DNA of 64,000 bases from Streptomyces achromogenes (GCF_030816715.1 NZ_JAUSYH010000001.1:7254001-7318000), one strand, 5' to 3'; shown: positions 9,387-18,383, counted from the first letter of the stretch. A program made the numbers and translations. The notes: generated by a model from the letters alone, not told the origin.

Positions 9387-9704
9387 CGACGACGCGCCCC
9401 TTGACCGTGTCAGCGATCGAGTTCTGCCCGGACCGCCCACCTGGCCGGGCCGGGCGGGTCCGTCAATCGAACGGCTCTGTCCCGAATCGGCCGGGCAAGC
9501 CGCAACCGCCCAGTCTCGGTCAGGGGGTGCATCACGGGTTGGGATACGAGGGCCTTTCGGTTGGTGTAGACGTCGCAATCCACACCGAACCGGAAGGCCC
9601 TCACCCGTTCCAGATCCCCCAGAAGAGACCTGGCTCACCCGTCCACAACCTCCCGGGACAGATACAGCCCTTGGCGCCGCCGTCCGCTGTCTCGTCCGCC
9701 GGCG
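9387..9704. other. Intergenic region between convergent genes; large stem-loop only
   Basis: 318 bases with no convincing gene on either strand. The only structure is the long imperfect inverted repeat at 9548-9602, listed separately. Confidence 0.6.
9548..9602. terminator. Bidirectional terminator-like inverted repeat
   Basis: GAGGGCCTTTCGGTTGGTGT (9548-9567) pairs with ACACC...CGGAAGGCCCTC (9582-9602) over about 20 bp with one bulge and about two mismatches, around a 14-base loop. It lies between the 3' ends of the convergent alpha-galactosidase and esterase genes, so it could stop transcription from both sides. Confidence 0.6.
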
Positions 9705-10571
9705 CTACTTGAGATACATGGCGAGGGGGAGGTTCTGGCGGCGCACCTCACCGGCGACGAGCCCGGCGATCCGCTGCGCGCCGTAGGTTTCGAAGTGGGT
9801 GTGGTCGTTGCAGAAGAACGCGCCCACGGGACCTGAGCCGTAGTCGCCGTTGTTGGGGCAGAAGTACAGGCTGTTGTAGAGGGAGACGCTCCGCGTCTGC
9901 AGGTCGATGACCGGAGCCCCGGTGGCGGTGCCGGCGGCGAGGGTCTGGGTGACGAAGCCGCGGCTCTTGGTGGCCGTGCCGCCGGAACAGGTGATGGCGG
10001 CCACCGGGGTGAGCAGCACGGGGTGCGCGCCCCGGGCAAGGGCGGCCTGCGCCATCGTGGTCATCAACTGCTGATAGCGGGCCGGTCCGACGTGCCGTGG
10101 GCAGGTGGAGGAGGAGTCGTTGATGCCGAACTGGATGAACAGGTAGTCGCCGGCATTCATCCCGGTGCTCGCGTTCAGCATCGCCTGCCAGCGTGACGAG
10201 TACATGCTTGGCGTGAGGCGGCACTCGCCGTCGGAGCCCTTGGTGCCGCTCACGTTCCCCTCGTACAGCCAGGTCTGGATGCTGCGGCCTCCCACCGCCT
10301 GGTTCTTGACGGTCACGTCGGTGTTGAACAGGGCGTCGAACTGGCTGCCCCACCCGACCGGACAAGGGAGGCCGGCGCTCGGGTCGGCCATGGTGGAGTC
10401 GCCGGCCAGCCACACGGTGACCGGCGCGGCCACGGCTCGTACGGCGGTTGCGGCGCGTGAGGCGCCGGTGCAGTTCGCCGCCATGCTGTCGGCCACCGAG
10501 GCGGCGCGAATGCCGAGGCTCGACAAGGCGATGACCAGGGCGGTCGTGACGAGTATCCGAAGGTGCTTCAT
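9705..10571 (-). CDS. Secreted SGNH/GDSL esterase, rhamnogalacturonan acetylesterase-like
   Basis: 288 residues from the ATG at 10571. An N-terminal signal (LVTTALVIALSSLGIRAASV) predicts secretion. SGNH blocks are all visible: WLAGDSTMAD (Ser), NQAVGGRSIQ (Gly), FGINDSS (Asn) and DHTHFETYGA (Asp-x-x-His). This layout matches rhamnogalacturonan acetylesterases, which deacetylate pectin side groups. The C-terminal RRQNLPLAMYLK ending recurs in the truncated paralogue immediately upstream on the same strand. A pectin role is family inference. Confidence 0.88.
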   Translation of the reverse strand: MKHLRILVTTALVIALSSLGIRAASVADSMAANCTGASRAATAVRAVAAPVTVWLAGDSTMADPSAGLPCPVGWGSQFDALFNTDVTVKNQAVGGRSIQTWLYEGNVSGTKGSDGECRLTPSMYSSRWQAMLNASTGMNAGDYLFIQFGINDSSSTCPRHVGPARYQQLMTTMAQAALARGAHPVLLTPVAAITCSGGTATKSRGFVTQTLAAGTATGAPVIDLQTRSVSLYNSLYFCPNNGDYGSGPVGAFFCNDHTHFETYGAQRIAGLVAGEVRRQNLPLAMYLK

Positions 10572-10606
10572 GGGTTCCTTCCGGTGCGGGCGTCGCCGCA
10601 CGTCGG

Positions 10607-10807
10607 TCAGCGCAGGTACGCGGCCAGAGGCAGGTTCTGCTCCCGGATGCTCTGGAGCAGCAGTCCGCCGATCTGTGTCGCGCCGTACTGCGAGAAGTGG
10701 GTGTTGTCCGTGACGCCGTCGACGGAGGCGCGAAGGAAGAGCTGCGCGGAGGCGGAGGGGCCGAGGGACTCCACCAGTGCCTTGCTCCTGGCAGTCAGGT
10801 CCATCAC
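10607..10807 (-). pseudogene. C-terminal fragment of a second SGNH acetylesterase
   Basis: About 65 codons ending at 10607 encode the last part of an esterase parallel to the neighbouring gene: TDNTHFSQYGATQIGG carries the Asp-x-x-His block and the end REQNLPLAAYLR matches RRQNLPLAMYLK of the neighbour. The GDS, Gly and Asn blocks are absent. The homology stops near 10805, where unrelated histidine-kinase sequence begins on the other strand. This is a deletion remnant of a tandem duplication. Confidence 0.8.
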
Positions 10808-10812
10808 CGCTG

Positions 10813-11001
10813 CCTGCGGCGGCCCGCGGCGGCGGCTTCGGCCTGGTCGGCCTCACCGAACGCGTCACCGCGCTCGGCGGCGAACTGCGCACCGGGCCAC
10901 GCCCCGACCGCGGCTGGCAGGTCACCGCCGCCCTCCCGGCCACCGCTGGCAGTCCGGCGCATGACCTCGTCGCCAACAGTGTTGGCACTGCTCACGGTTG
11001 A
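10813..11001 (+). pseudogene. C-terminal fragment of a sensor histidine kinase
   Basis: Reads GFGLVGLTERVTALGGELRT and continues to an ending WQVTAALPATAG, the G2-box region and last strand of a NarL-type (HisKA_3/HATPase) kinase. Nothing upstream in frame belongs to a kinase: the sequence joins directly to the esterase fragment on the opposite strand. The junction near 10805-10812 is a rearrangement point. Confidence 0.75.
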
Positions 11002-11041
11002 TCCCCCCCTGCGGAACACGGGCTCATGCAGTTGCTTGGCC

Positions 11042-11509
11042 CTACTGCGCCGGCTCACGCTCTGCCTCCATCGCCTGCAGTGCCCCTGATCGCTCCAGGA
11101 AGATGCGTCGACTGGTGGCGTTCTGGGCGACGGCGAAGCCGAGGGCGAAGACCTTCTGGCGATCGAGGCCGTAGGAGATCATCCGGTTGTTCCACATACT
11201 CTGGTCGAACTGGTTGTGTACGGACTCGGAGTCACTGCGGTAGGGGTAGAGCTGCTGGTGGGTGAGGGTGGACTCCGGAATCTGCTGAAGGTGTTCGGCG
11301 CGGTGGAAGTCGCGCTCGGCGTCGCTCTTGAGCCTGCGGCCGGTAGCCGCATCCGTGCCGATGCGGTACGTGACGGGCAAGGACGCCCAGGTCGGCGAGG
11401 ACCGAACCTTCCGGCTCGATCGCATCGCAGCCGCGAGGGCCCTGTCCGGCTCATTCGAAGCGCCCGTGGGTCCCGGTCCGGCACAACGCGTGTTGTCAGG
11501 ATTCGCCAC
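11042..11509 (-). pseudogene. C-terminal fragment, transposase-like
   Basis: 155 codons. The supported part is the last ~90 residues, with YPYRSDSESVHNQFD, MWNNRMISYGLDRQKVF and LGFAVAQNATSRRIF. I associate this acidic-residue plus SLWNRRM...GxxRQ pattern with the C-terminal end of long Streptomyces transposase-like proteins. Upstream residues look non-coding, so it is probably a truncated remnant. The family assignment is from memory of the pattern and is weak. Confidence 0.4.
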
Positions 11510-11530
11510 GGCCGAGTACAGGCATCAGGT

Positions 11531-11796
11531 CACCTTGCGGATCACGGGACAGTTGAGCAGATCCGCGCCCACCTCCCCGCCAGCGTCGCGAGCCTGGAGG
11601 AGCACGAGCCCGCGGCCGGCCAGGACCCGGCGGCCGAGCACTGGCTGCGCGTCGAGCTACGGGCGGAGCGGCCGACTGGTTGCCTCCGGTACTCGCCTCA
11701 CTCGACCGGCCGTTCGCCATCGAGCGCCCCGATGAACTCCGCGCCCTCGTCATCGCACTCGCCGATCGCTTCACGTCCTATGCCCGCCAAGCCTGA
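11531..11796 (+). pseudogene. Frameshifted remnant of an unknown gene
   Basis: Two coding-like stretches in different frames join at about 11660: VEQIRAHLPASVASLEEHEP...HWLRVELRAER, then ADWLPPVLASLDRPFAIERP...ALADRFTSYARQA and a stop at 11796. Both have normal Streptomyces codon use; a one-base loss explains the break. The predicted protein is helical and acidic, and I do not recognise its function. Confidence 0.5.
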
Positions 11797-11829
11797 CAGG
11801 CGAGGAACCAATGTCATGAGACGGCACAG

Positions 11830-11939
11830 CTAGTCCTCGTCGGCTGTCGTCTCCGGCCGCGCCCGGCCGACTTGGGGCTCAGCGGCCCGCTGGGCGCGGA
11901 TGCGCAGGATGCCGCCGATGAACAGGTCGTAGAGCAATC
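11830..11939 (-). pseudogene. Short C-terminal coding remnant
   Basis: On the minus strand a short frame reads LLYDLFIGGILRIRAQRA and ends EDDATTE-like acidic residues before a TAG at 11830. An in-frame stop lies just upstream of the leucines. It looks like the tail of a lost gene; its family is unknown. Confidence 0.3.
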
Positions 11940-11947
11940 GTCAAGTC

Positions 11948-12199
11948 GTGCAGCCGAGTCAGCGGATGCGGGAGCTCGGCGTCGTCCAGTACGGCACCCC
12001 GGACCTCGCCGAGCCGGTTCGCCCCCTCGACCTGCCCGCCGAGCGCGACGCCGCCGAACGATGCTTTGACCAGCTTCACGCCGAGATGGAGCTGATCGGT
12101 CAGGTCCATCCCTTCACCGAGGGCATGGGACTGGCCGCCCCGCAGGCTCGCGTTCCACCGCCAAACGCCCCTAACAATCAGTCAGCACACCGGCAGTGA
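11948..12199 (+). pseudogene. N-terminal fragment of a peptide deformylase
   Basis: Begins at GTG 11948 or ATG 11966 and reads MRELGVVQYGTPDLAEPVRP, then ends the homology with HPFTEGMGLAAPQ. That last segment is deformylase motif I (GxGLAAxQ). Motif II (EGCLS) and the metal-binding HExxH are missing: after about 12155 the frame runs into unrelated sequence and stops at 12199. A full enzyme is about 180-220 residues. It cannot be active. Confidence 0.8.
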
Positions 12200-12393
12200 G
12201 CGGACGTCCAACCGCGCGAGTCACGACATCGTCGTCACTGGGCTGTGCTGCGCGTCGCGTGTGCGGGCATCTGCCGAGGATGGTCAGATGGATCGGTCCG
12301 CCCATCTTCTGGTGGGCTCGGTCACTGCAACCATGCGTCCGGTGCAAGCGCTGGGGCTGGGCAGTCTTTCCAGCGTGACGGGAGGTCGATGGC

Positions 12394-14187
12394 ATGCCCG
12401 ATGACGAGCACGTGACGGGTGACGGTGCGCTTCCGCACGCGTCGGGTGCCTCCTCCCAGATCCCCGGAGATTTCCGCGCGAACCTGACGCGAGGTGACGA
12501 CGTCGTCGACGTGGCGACCTGGGCCGGCTCTGTTCCGGCGGCCAGCGGGGTCGCTCCGCGGGTGCGTTTGGGCAGCAGATGGTTCAACCTGCTGTGGCTG
12601 CTCCCGATCGGCTTCGTGGGGTTGCTGGGATGCGTCGCCGCAGCGAAGGGACTGCGGGACATGCCGTCGGTACAGCGGTTCATCACCGAGTATCCCGGCA
12701 TCGACCCGCGCGCGGATCCCGACGGCGCCTACCTGGGCGTCCCGTCATGGGCACGGTGGTCGCACTTTTTCAACCTGTTCTTCATGCTGTTCACCCTGCG
12801 GTCGGGACTGCAGATCCTGGCCGATCATCCACGCCTGTACTGGACCCGGCACAGCACCCCGGGTCGGGAATGGTTCCGGATGCAAAAGCCGGTCTCCGCC
12901 GACCCGCTGTGGACCGCGAAGCAGGACTCGATCGGCCTGCCCAGCGGGGTCGGCCTTCCCGGGATCCGGCACTCGATCGGTCTGGCCCGGTGGTGGCACC
13001 TGGGGGTGAACACGCTGTGGCTGCTCAACGGTGTCGTGTTCTACACGCTGCTGTTCGTCACCGCACAGTGGGAACGCCTGGTCCCCACCAGTTGGAGTGT
13101 CTTCCCCAACGCCGCTTCTGTGGCCATCCAGTACATGTCGCTGGACTGGCCGCGGGAGAACGGCTGGGTGGCGTACAACGGGCTGCAACTGCTGGCCTAC
13201 TTCGTCACGGTCTTCGTCGCGGCACCGCTTGCATTGATCACGGGGCTGGGTATGTCACCGGCGCTGTCGACCCGCTTCAAGCGGCTCAGCCGGGTGCTGA
13301 ACATCCAGACCGCCCGCTCGGTGCACTTCCTGGTCTTCGCCTGGTTCGTACTGTTCATCGTGGTCCATGTGAGCCTGGTCCTCACGACCGGGCTGCTCAC
13401 GAACCTCAACCACATCAGCAGCGGCCGCAACGACAGCAGCTGGCTCGGTTTCTGGATCTTCCTCGGCTGGATGGCGGTGGTCGTCGCCGCCTGGGTGGCG
13501 GCCACACCGCTGACTCTGCGTCACCCCCGGGTCGTGCAGCGCGTCGGGTACGGGCTCATCGGCCCGGCCCAGCGTCTGTTCGAACACGTGGATCTCTCTG
13601 CCGGCGAGTACGGCGAAAAAGACATCTCTCCCTACTTCTGGCACAACGGCCGCTACCCCGACTCTGCCGAGTACAAGGCCCTGCGGTCCAGCGGTTTCGC
13701 CGAGTACCGGCTGCGCATCGGCGGCCTGGTCGCCCACCCGGCCGAGCTGTCCCTTGACGACCTGAGGAAACTGCCCGCGCACGAGCAGATCACCCAGCAC
13801 TTCTGCATCCAGGGCTGGTCCGGTGTCGCCAAGTGGGGCGGCGTGTCCATGGCCACGATCCTCGACCTGGTCGGCCCGGACCCCCACGCAAGATGGGTGG
13901 TGTTCTACTCCCTGGGAGAAGGCTCCGACGGCGGCACCTACTACGACGCCCACCCCATCGAACACATGCGCAGCAAGCTCGCCATGCTCGCCTACGACAT
14001 GAACGACGAGGCACTGTCGTTCGGCCACGGCGCGCCGCTACGGCTGCGCAACGAACTCGAACTCGGCTTCAAACAGGTCAAATGGATCAAGGAGATCGAG
14101 TTCGTCGCCGACTTCGCCGACATCGGCAGCGGTTTTGGCGGCTACAACCAGGATCACGAATTCTTCGGCTACCGGCAGTCCTTGTAG
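12394..14187 (+). CDS. Membrane molybdopterin-dependent oxidoreductase (cytochrome b-type membrane domain fused to sulfite-oxidase-like domain)
   Basis: 597 residues. Residues ~60-375 contain about six hydrophobic helices, several with histidines suited to b-haem binding (for example HFLVFAWFVLFIVVHVSLVL). The C-terminal half (about 425-590) is an oxidoreductase molybdopterin-binding domain of the sulfite oxidase/YedY fold: RIGGLVAHPAELSLDDLRKL, then HFCIQGWSG with the molybdenum-ligand cysteine at residue 471, and GAPLRLRNELELGFKQVKW. A fused quinone-linked membrane reductase or oxidase is likely; the substrate cannot be read. It is flanked by gene remnants and stands alone. Confidence 0.88.
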   Translation: MPDDEHVTGDGALPHASGASSQIPGDFRANLTRGDDVVDVATWAGSVPAASGVAPRVRLGSRWFNLLWLLPIGFVGLLGCVAAAKGLRDMPSVQRFITEYPGIDPRADPDGAYLGVPSWARWSHFFNLFFMLFTLRSGLQILADHPRLYWTRHSTPGREWFRMQKPVSADPLWTAKQDSIGLPSGVGLPGIRHSIGLARWWHLGVNTLWLLNGVVFYTLLFVTAQWERLVPTSWSVFPNAASVAIQYMSLDWPRENGWVAYNGLQLLAYFVTVFVAAPLALITGLGMSPALSTRFKRLSRVLNIQTARSVHFLVFAWFVLFIVVHVSLVLTTGLLTNLNHISSGRNDSSWLGFWIFLGWMAVVVAAWVAATPLTLRHPRVVQRVGYGLIGPAQRLFEHVDLSAGEYGEKDISPYFWHNGRYPDSAEYKALRSSGFAEYRLRIGGLVAHPAELSLDDLRKLPAHEQITQHFCIQGWSGVAKWGGVSMATILDLVGPDPHARWVVFYSLGEGSDGGTYYDAHPIEHMRSKLAMLAYDMNDEALSFGHGAPLRLRNELELGFKQVKWIKEIEFVADFADIGSGFGGYNQDHEFFGYRQSL

Positions 14188-14515
14188 CAGTTGTCGACCT
14201 GGTGAGCGGGAGGAACACGTAGAGCAGGACAGGTGACGCCGACAGATGGGAGACATTGCAAGAAATCGGGGCAGCACAGCAGCGTGAGGCACCGCCGGAC
14301 GGCTACGTCGGCGGACAGCCGAGATCAACCCTCTGGGCGACTCCCGCCCGTAGAGTCCTCCTCGGCCACCGAGTTCGGCGAGATGTGATGTACGCCATAA
14401 GGGGAAATGGGGAAAGGGACACGATGGCCCGTCGTAGCGCGACACACCAGAAGGTCGGCTCTGCTGGAAAGCAACACGAACTGCGGGGGACACGGTCTCT
14501 GCGGAAACAAACCAC
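14188..14515. other. Intergenic region without recognisable gene
   Basis: 328 bases. No frame shows sustained coding bias and no clear repeat or hairpin was noticed. The AT-richer patch around 14390-14425 could hold a promoter. The right end abuts the truncated MFS gene, so the missing part of that gene was probably lost here. Confidence 0.5.
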
Positions 14516-15040
14516 GTGCGTGAGCTGCACTGGAGCCCGACAGCCCTCGGCATCGTCATGGGCGCCGGCGGTGCCGGCGGCATCCTCGGTGCCCTCGTCT
14601 GGCAGCCCCTGGAACGGCGCTGGGGCCCAGGCCCGGTGATGCTCGGAGCGCTCTCCCTCAACCCACTCGCCCAAATCCCTCTGGTTCTCGTCGGACCCGG
14701 ACTTGGCGGGCAGATCGCCATCGGTATCGGCATGGTCATCCAAACCGGCGCTGCGGTGTGCCACGGCGGCCTCCAGAGGGCGGTCCGCCAGGAACTCGCC
14801 CCCGACGAACTCCAAGGGCGGGCCCAGGCAACCGGAGCGTGGCTCGCCTTCAGCCTGCGACCCTTCGCCGCCCTCGCCGCTGGCGGCCTCGGCACGTGGC
14901 TAGGGCTCCACCTCACCCTCACGCTCAGCACCGCGGCCCTGGTCATCCCGTTCCTTGTGCTCTGGAACTCACCCGTGCGGGACCTGGGCACGGTCGCCCC
15001 CGCTTCCCTGACTGTTGCCGAGGAGCCCGCGAATCCGTGA
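14516..15040 (+). pseudogene. C-terminal half of an MFS transporter
   Basis: 174 codons from GTG 14516. VRELHWSPTALGIVMGAGG, RAQATGAWLAFSLRPFAALA and the last helix before EEPANP correspond to transmembrane segments 7-12 of a major-facilitator exporter. The first six helices are missing and upstream codons are not membrane-like. The stop overlaps the next start by four bases (GTGA). Probably non-functional, though a half transporter could still be translated. Confidence 0.7.
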
Positions 15041-15608
15041 CGATCAACAACCCGGCCACGTACTGGGATCCGCTGTGGACATCAGGGCGCCGCTACCGCC
15101 GTCTCAGCCTCGAAGAGCAGCAGCTGACCGGCCAGTTCCTCGGCGCCGGCCACGGTCGGCCCGCGCTCGACGTTGGCTGCGGCGACGGTGTCCTTGCCCG
15201 GTATCTGCATGGTGACCTGGGATACCGCACCACAGCGATCGACTGTTCCTCGGCCGCGCTGGAGATCGCGCCCAGGCCGAGCAGGACACGTCCGACGGTC
15301 CGCATTTTCAGCGGCTGGACGTCGAGACCGAGGAGATCCGGGCGTTGCCGGAGGCGGGCTACGCCGCCGTCACCTGCCGCTTGGTGTTCGCCTTCATCAA
15401 GGACAAGGCGGCCTTCCTCTCCCTCGTCCGATACCTTCTCCCACCCGGCGGGACGTTCTGGGTCGTCACCCCGCTCGCTGAACGCCTCCCGGACGAACGG
15501 AAAACCATCGGGATCAGCCCGCAGCACGCCGAATTGCTGACAGCGTCCTGGTCCTCGGTCCACAGCGAAGATCTGGACACCATGCGCTGCTACGCGTTGC
15601 GCCCCTGA
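15037..15608 (+). pseudogene. Frameshifted SAM-dependent methyltransferase
   Basis: GTG 15037 overlaps the MFS stop, implying translational coupling. The first frame reads YWDPLWTSGRRYRRL and motif I ALDVGCGDGVLARYL, then AIDCSSAALEIA at about 15265. The protein continues only in another frame: AQAEQDTSDGPHFQRLDVET, LVFAFIKDKAAFLSLVRYLL, ending at 15608. A one-base deletion near 15270 separates them. Together they form a complete class I methyltransferase of about 190 residues. It is either a recent pseudogene or a sequencing error. Confidence 0.75.
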
Positions 15609-15648
15609 ACCGGTCACCGGTCTCTGGTCCCGGAGCTCTGTTGTCCAC

Positions 15649-16338
15649 TCAGGTCAGGACTTCCCGCAGGAGGGTCAACAAGCCCTCCGTGTCGGTCAAA
15701 TCAGGGACGACGGCGTCGGCCCCGGCGGCGCGGAGTTCTGCCACCGAGTGGATCCCGGAGGCGACGGCGATGCAGTGTGCCTGGGCGTCATGCGCGGCGC
15801 GCACATCGCGGGGCGTGTCCCCGATCAGGACGGTCGGCGCGACGAGAGGGATGCCGTGGGCGGCATGGATACGGGCACGGGCGGCGTCGACGAGACGCGC
15901 TCGATCGTCGCTGTCCTCGCCGTACCCGCCGACAGCCATGTCGAGCAGGCCATCAAGCCCGAACGCACGCAGCTTGACGTGGGCATTGGCCGAAATGTTG
16001 CCGGTGAGGACTGAGGAACAGATAGCTGGGTCCGCCGCGAGTGCCTTCAACGCGTCCTGGACACCGGGCAGGACATGACCCCGCCGTCGCAGATCTTCCT
16101 CGCGGCATCGGCCGGCTTCCTCCAGGGCCTGCTGCGCCCGCTCCCAGTGAGGATCCGGCAAACCGTGCCGGATGAACATCTCGCGCATGATCGCCCGGTC
16201 CGTACGCCCCTCCGTTGGAGCAGGCAACTCGGCCTCCCGCCCAGCTAGTGCCTTGAAGGCGCTGGCGTAGATCTCCTTGCTCACACCGGAGTTTTCCACA
16301 AGGGTGTGGTCCACGTCCCACAACACAATTCGCTGCAC
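15649..16338 (-). CDS. HAD-superfamily hydrolase, phosphoglycolate-phosphatase-like
   Basis: 229 residues from GTG 16338. HAD motif I is WDVDHTLVEN (first Asp nucleophile, residue 9), motif II LTGNISANAH, motif III the Lys in HVKLRAF, and motif IV IGDTPRDVRAAHDA. The helical cap between motifs I and II is of subclass I (GREAELPAPTEGRTDRAIM). It dephosphorylates a small phosphorylated metabolite; the substrate is unknown. It stands alone, convergent with the methyltransferase remnant and divergent from the XRE gene. Confidence 0.88.
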   Translation of the reverse strand: MQRIVLWDVDHTLVENSGVSKEIYASAFKALAGREAELPAPTEGRTDRAIMREMFIRHGLPDPHWERAQQALEEAGRCREEDLRRRGHVLPGVQDALKALAADPAICSSVLTGNISANAHVKLRAFGLDGLLDMAVGGYGEDSDDRARLVDAARARIHAAHGIPLVAPTVLIGDTPRDVRAAHDAQAHCIAVASGIHSVAELRAAGADAVVPDLTDTEGLLTLLREVLT

Positions 16339-16443
16339 GTGACCAGGGTAGGCAGCGTGAACTACCTGTTCAAAGTGGCCTTGTGGGACGTCCTGGCGTC
16401 CCGCAAGATCTTGCCGCGTCACAGGGCGTCCTGCGAGGATGCG

Positions 16444-17196
16444 ATGGTGAACGAGCGGTTGCGTACGGTGATGCTTCAGCGGCAGATCACCCCAGAGGAG
16501 CTCGCGGCCTCGTGCCAAGTTGATGTCAAGACGGTGGAGCGCTGGATCAGCATCGGCCGGCAGCCGCTCCGTCGGCACCAATGGGCGGTTGCGAAGCATC
16601 TCGGTGTGGACGTGTCGTACCTGTGGCCGCCCGAGGAGGACGAGGCGCAGGGGCAGCCGACCGAGCAGACCGAACTGGTCGCTGCCTTTCCGAACCGCGC
16701 GAGCTTCCCGCAGAAGTCCTGGGTCCGCCTCCTGAAGACCGCTCAGGAACATATCGACGTACTGGTGTTCAGCGGCACGTTCTTCGCGCAGACCAACCCG
16801 CGCGTTGCGGCGATGCTTGCCGAGCGCTCCGACGCCGGGGTTCAGGTCCGCCTCTGTTTCGGTGACCCATCGGGCAAGGCGGTCACCGTCAGGGACGAGG
16901 AAGAAGGCATCGGCGGCACCCTCTCAGCAAAGATCAGGGCGTCCCTCACCTACTACCGCAAGCTGATCGGCACGCCCGGGTGTGAGGTGCGCCTCCACGA
17001 CACGACCCTCTACAACAGCCTCTTCCGCTTCGATGACGTGCTCCTGGTCAATCCGCACGTCTGGGGGCAGCCCGCCAGTGCAAACCCCCTGTTCGAGCTG
17101 CGGCGCCTGGAGGAAGACGGCTGGTTCGACCACTACGCCGGCAGCTTCGATGCGGTCTGGGAGACTGCAAAGCCCTGGTCACCCGAGTCCATGTGA
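16444..17196 (+). CDS. XRE-type helix-turn-helix protein with phospholipase-D-like C-terminal region
   Basis: 250 residues from ATG 16444. An N-terminal Cro/CI-type helix-turn-helix (LQRQITPEELAASCQVDVKTV, residues ~10-30) is followed from about residue 85 by a domain with VLVFSGTFFAQTNPRVAAML, DAGVQVRLCFGDPSG and LYNSLFRFDDVLLVNPHVWG. That pattern resembles a degenerate PLD-like fold without a clear HKD pair. It lies 15 bases before the NUDIX gene, so the two are co-transcribed. It may sense a metabolite processed by the NUDIX enzyme; that is inference. Confidence 0.8.
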   Translation: MVNERLRTVMLQRQITPEELAASCQVDVKTVERWISIGRQPLRRHQWAVAKHLGVDVSYLWPPEEDEAQGQPTEQTELVAAFPNRASFPQKSWVRLLKTAQEHIDVLVFSGTFFAQTNPRVAAMLAERSDAGVQVRLCFGDPSGKAVTVRDEEEGIGGTLSAKIRASLTYYRKLIGTPGCEVRLHDTTLYNSLFRFDDVLLVNPHVWGQPASANPLFELRRLEEDGWFDHYAGSFDAVWETAKPWSPESM

Positions 17197-17211
17197 GGAG
17201 CGCGGCCCGCG

Positions 17212-17682
17212 ATGGGACGTACGGAGTACTGGTACGACGAGAACGCACCCAAGCCGAACACGTTGATCCCGGCGTGCAACATGCTGGTAGTCCGGGAGTC
17301 GGACGGGGTGATCCTCCTGCAGCGGCGCCGCGACACAGGGCAGTGGGCTCTGCCCGGGGGAGCCATGGACATAGGGGAATCCCCGTCGCAGTGCGCAGTC
17401 CGGGAATGCAAGGAAGAGACCGGAATCGACGCCGAACCCACCGGGCTCCTCGGCGTGTATTCGGTCCCTGAGCATGTGGTGGCCTACACGGACGGGGAGA
17501 TCCGACAGGCATACGAGGTCACCGTGATCGGCCGGCCGGTCGGAGGCGAGCCCACCATCAACGACGAGGCCGATGGCGTCCGCTGGATCCTGTCCGGCGA
17601 ACTGGACTCCTACGACATCCACCACTCCATGCGGAAGCAGATCGCCCACTACCTGGACGGCACGTTCCCTCACGTTGACTGA
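17212..17682 (+). CDS. NUDIX hydrolase
   Basis: 156 residues. The NUDIX box is complete: GGAMDIGESPSQCAVRECKE followed by ETGI, i.e. G-x5-E-x7-REUxEExGU at about residues 45-67. NUDIX enzymes cleave nucleoside diphosphates linked to another group; specificity is not visible. An N-terminal WYDENAPKPN motif and PACNMLVV strand are typical of a Streptomyces subgroup. It is co-transcribed with the XRE gene (15-base gap, AGGAG before the start) and convergent with the HD gene. Confidence 0.9.
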   Translation: MGRTEYWYDENAPKPNTLIPACNMLVVRESDGVILLQRRRDTGQWALPGGAMDIGESPSQCAVRECKEETGIDAEPTGLLGVYSVPEHVVAYTDGEIRQAYEVTVIGRPVGGEPTINDEADGVRWILSGELDSYDIHHSMRKQIAHYLDGTFPHVD

Positions 17683-17697
17683 GCGCCGTGCCCTCCG

Positions 17698-18255
17698 TTA
17701 CCGCTCTGCCAAGATCAGCCGGGCTTCAACTCTGTGTACAGCAGCTCGCAGATCCTCATCGGCTCGGCGGATGAATCGGCCGACGATGCTGTCGCGGTCA
17801 TACCGAGTGAGGATCTCCGCCAGCCGGGCATCCACGGTGGTGGGGGTGCCGTCCGGGGTGGTGGTCATATCGCAGTACACGAGAGCATCCACCAGCTCGG
17901 CGTGGTCGAGGATCGGGAACTCGGACTCCAGCTCTTCGCGCAGCCCGCGCTCTTCCGCCTCCAACAGCGCGTACGAATGATTGGCGACCAGCCGTACCAG
18001 GCGCTCGTCCGCGGCCGAACGGTCGCGCAGGTAGCGGGCGCCGTCCAGCGGGTGGAACCCTGTCATGGCGAGCGACGGCGTGTAACCGATGTCGTGCAGC
18101 ATCGCCGCGGCCCACAGTAGTTCCGCATCGTCGCCTAGGATTCCCGCCAGGGACTGCGCCCTTGCGGCAACCCCCTGGGAGTGTGCCCAGCGCCGAGGCA
18201 GGGGCTCGGCGAGGAGGGACCCGGCCAGGTCACGGGCCCAAATGGTGAGATCCAT
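17698..18255 (-). CDS. HD-domain phosphohydrolase
   Basis: 185 residues from ATG 18255. The metal-binding HD motif is MLHDIGYTPSLA at about residues 53-64, preceded by the first histidine in RWAHSQGVAARA and followed by FHPLDGARYLRD, HSYALLEAEERG and DALVYCDMTTTP. Such proteins hydrolyse nucleotides or phosphorylated regulators. Together with the adjacent NUDIX and XRE genes this looks like a nucleotide-metabolism group. Confidence 0.87.
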   Translation of the reverse strand: MDLTIWARDLAGSLLAEPLPRRWAHSQGVAARAQSLAGILGDDAELLWAAAMLHDIGYTPSLAMTGFHPLDGARYLRDRSAADERLVRLVANHSYALLEAEERGLREELESEFPILDHAELVDALVYCDMTTTPDGTPTTVDARLAEILTRYDRDSIVGRFIRRADEDLRAAVHRVEARLILAER

Positions 18256-18383
18256 GCTGGGCAGACTATGACGTAGGGCGTGGGGGCTGGGCGGTGATCG
18301 GCCGGACGTCCCGGGACGTCTTTCGCTTCGATCCCCGGCCGCGATGTCATACGGCATCGTCTCCGGGACGAGCAGCGCGGGGG

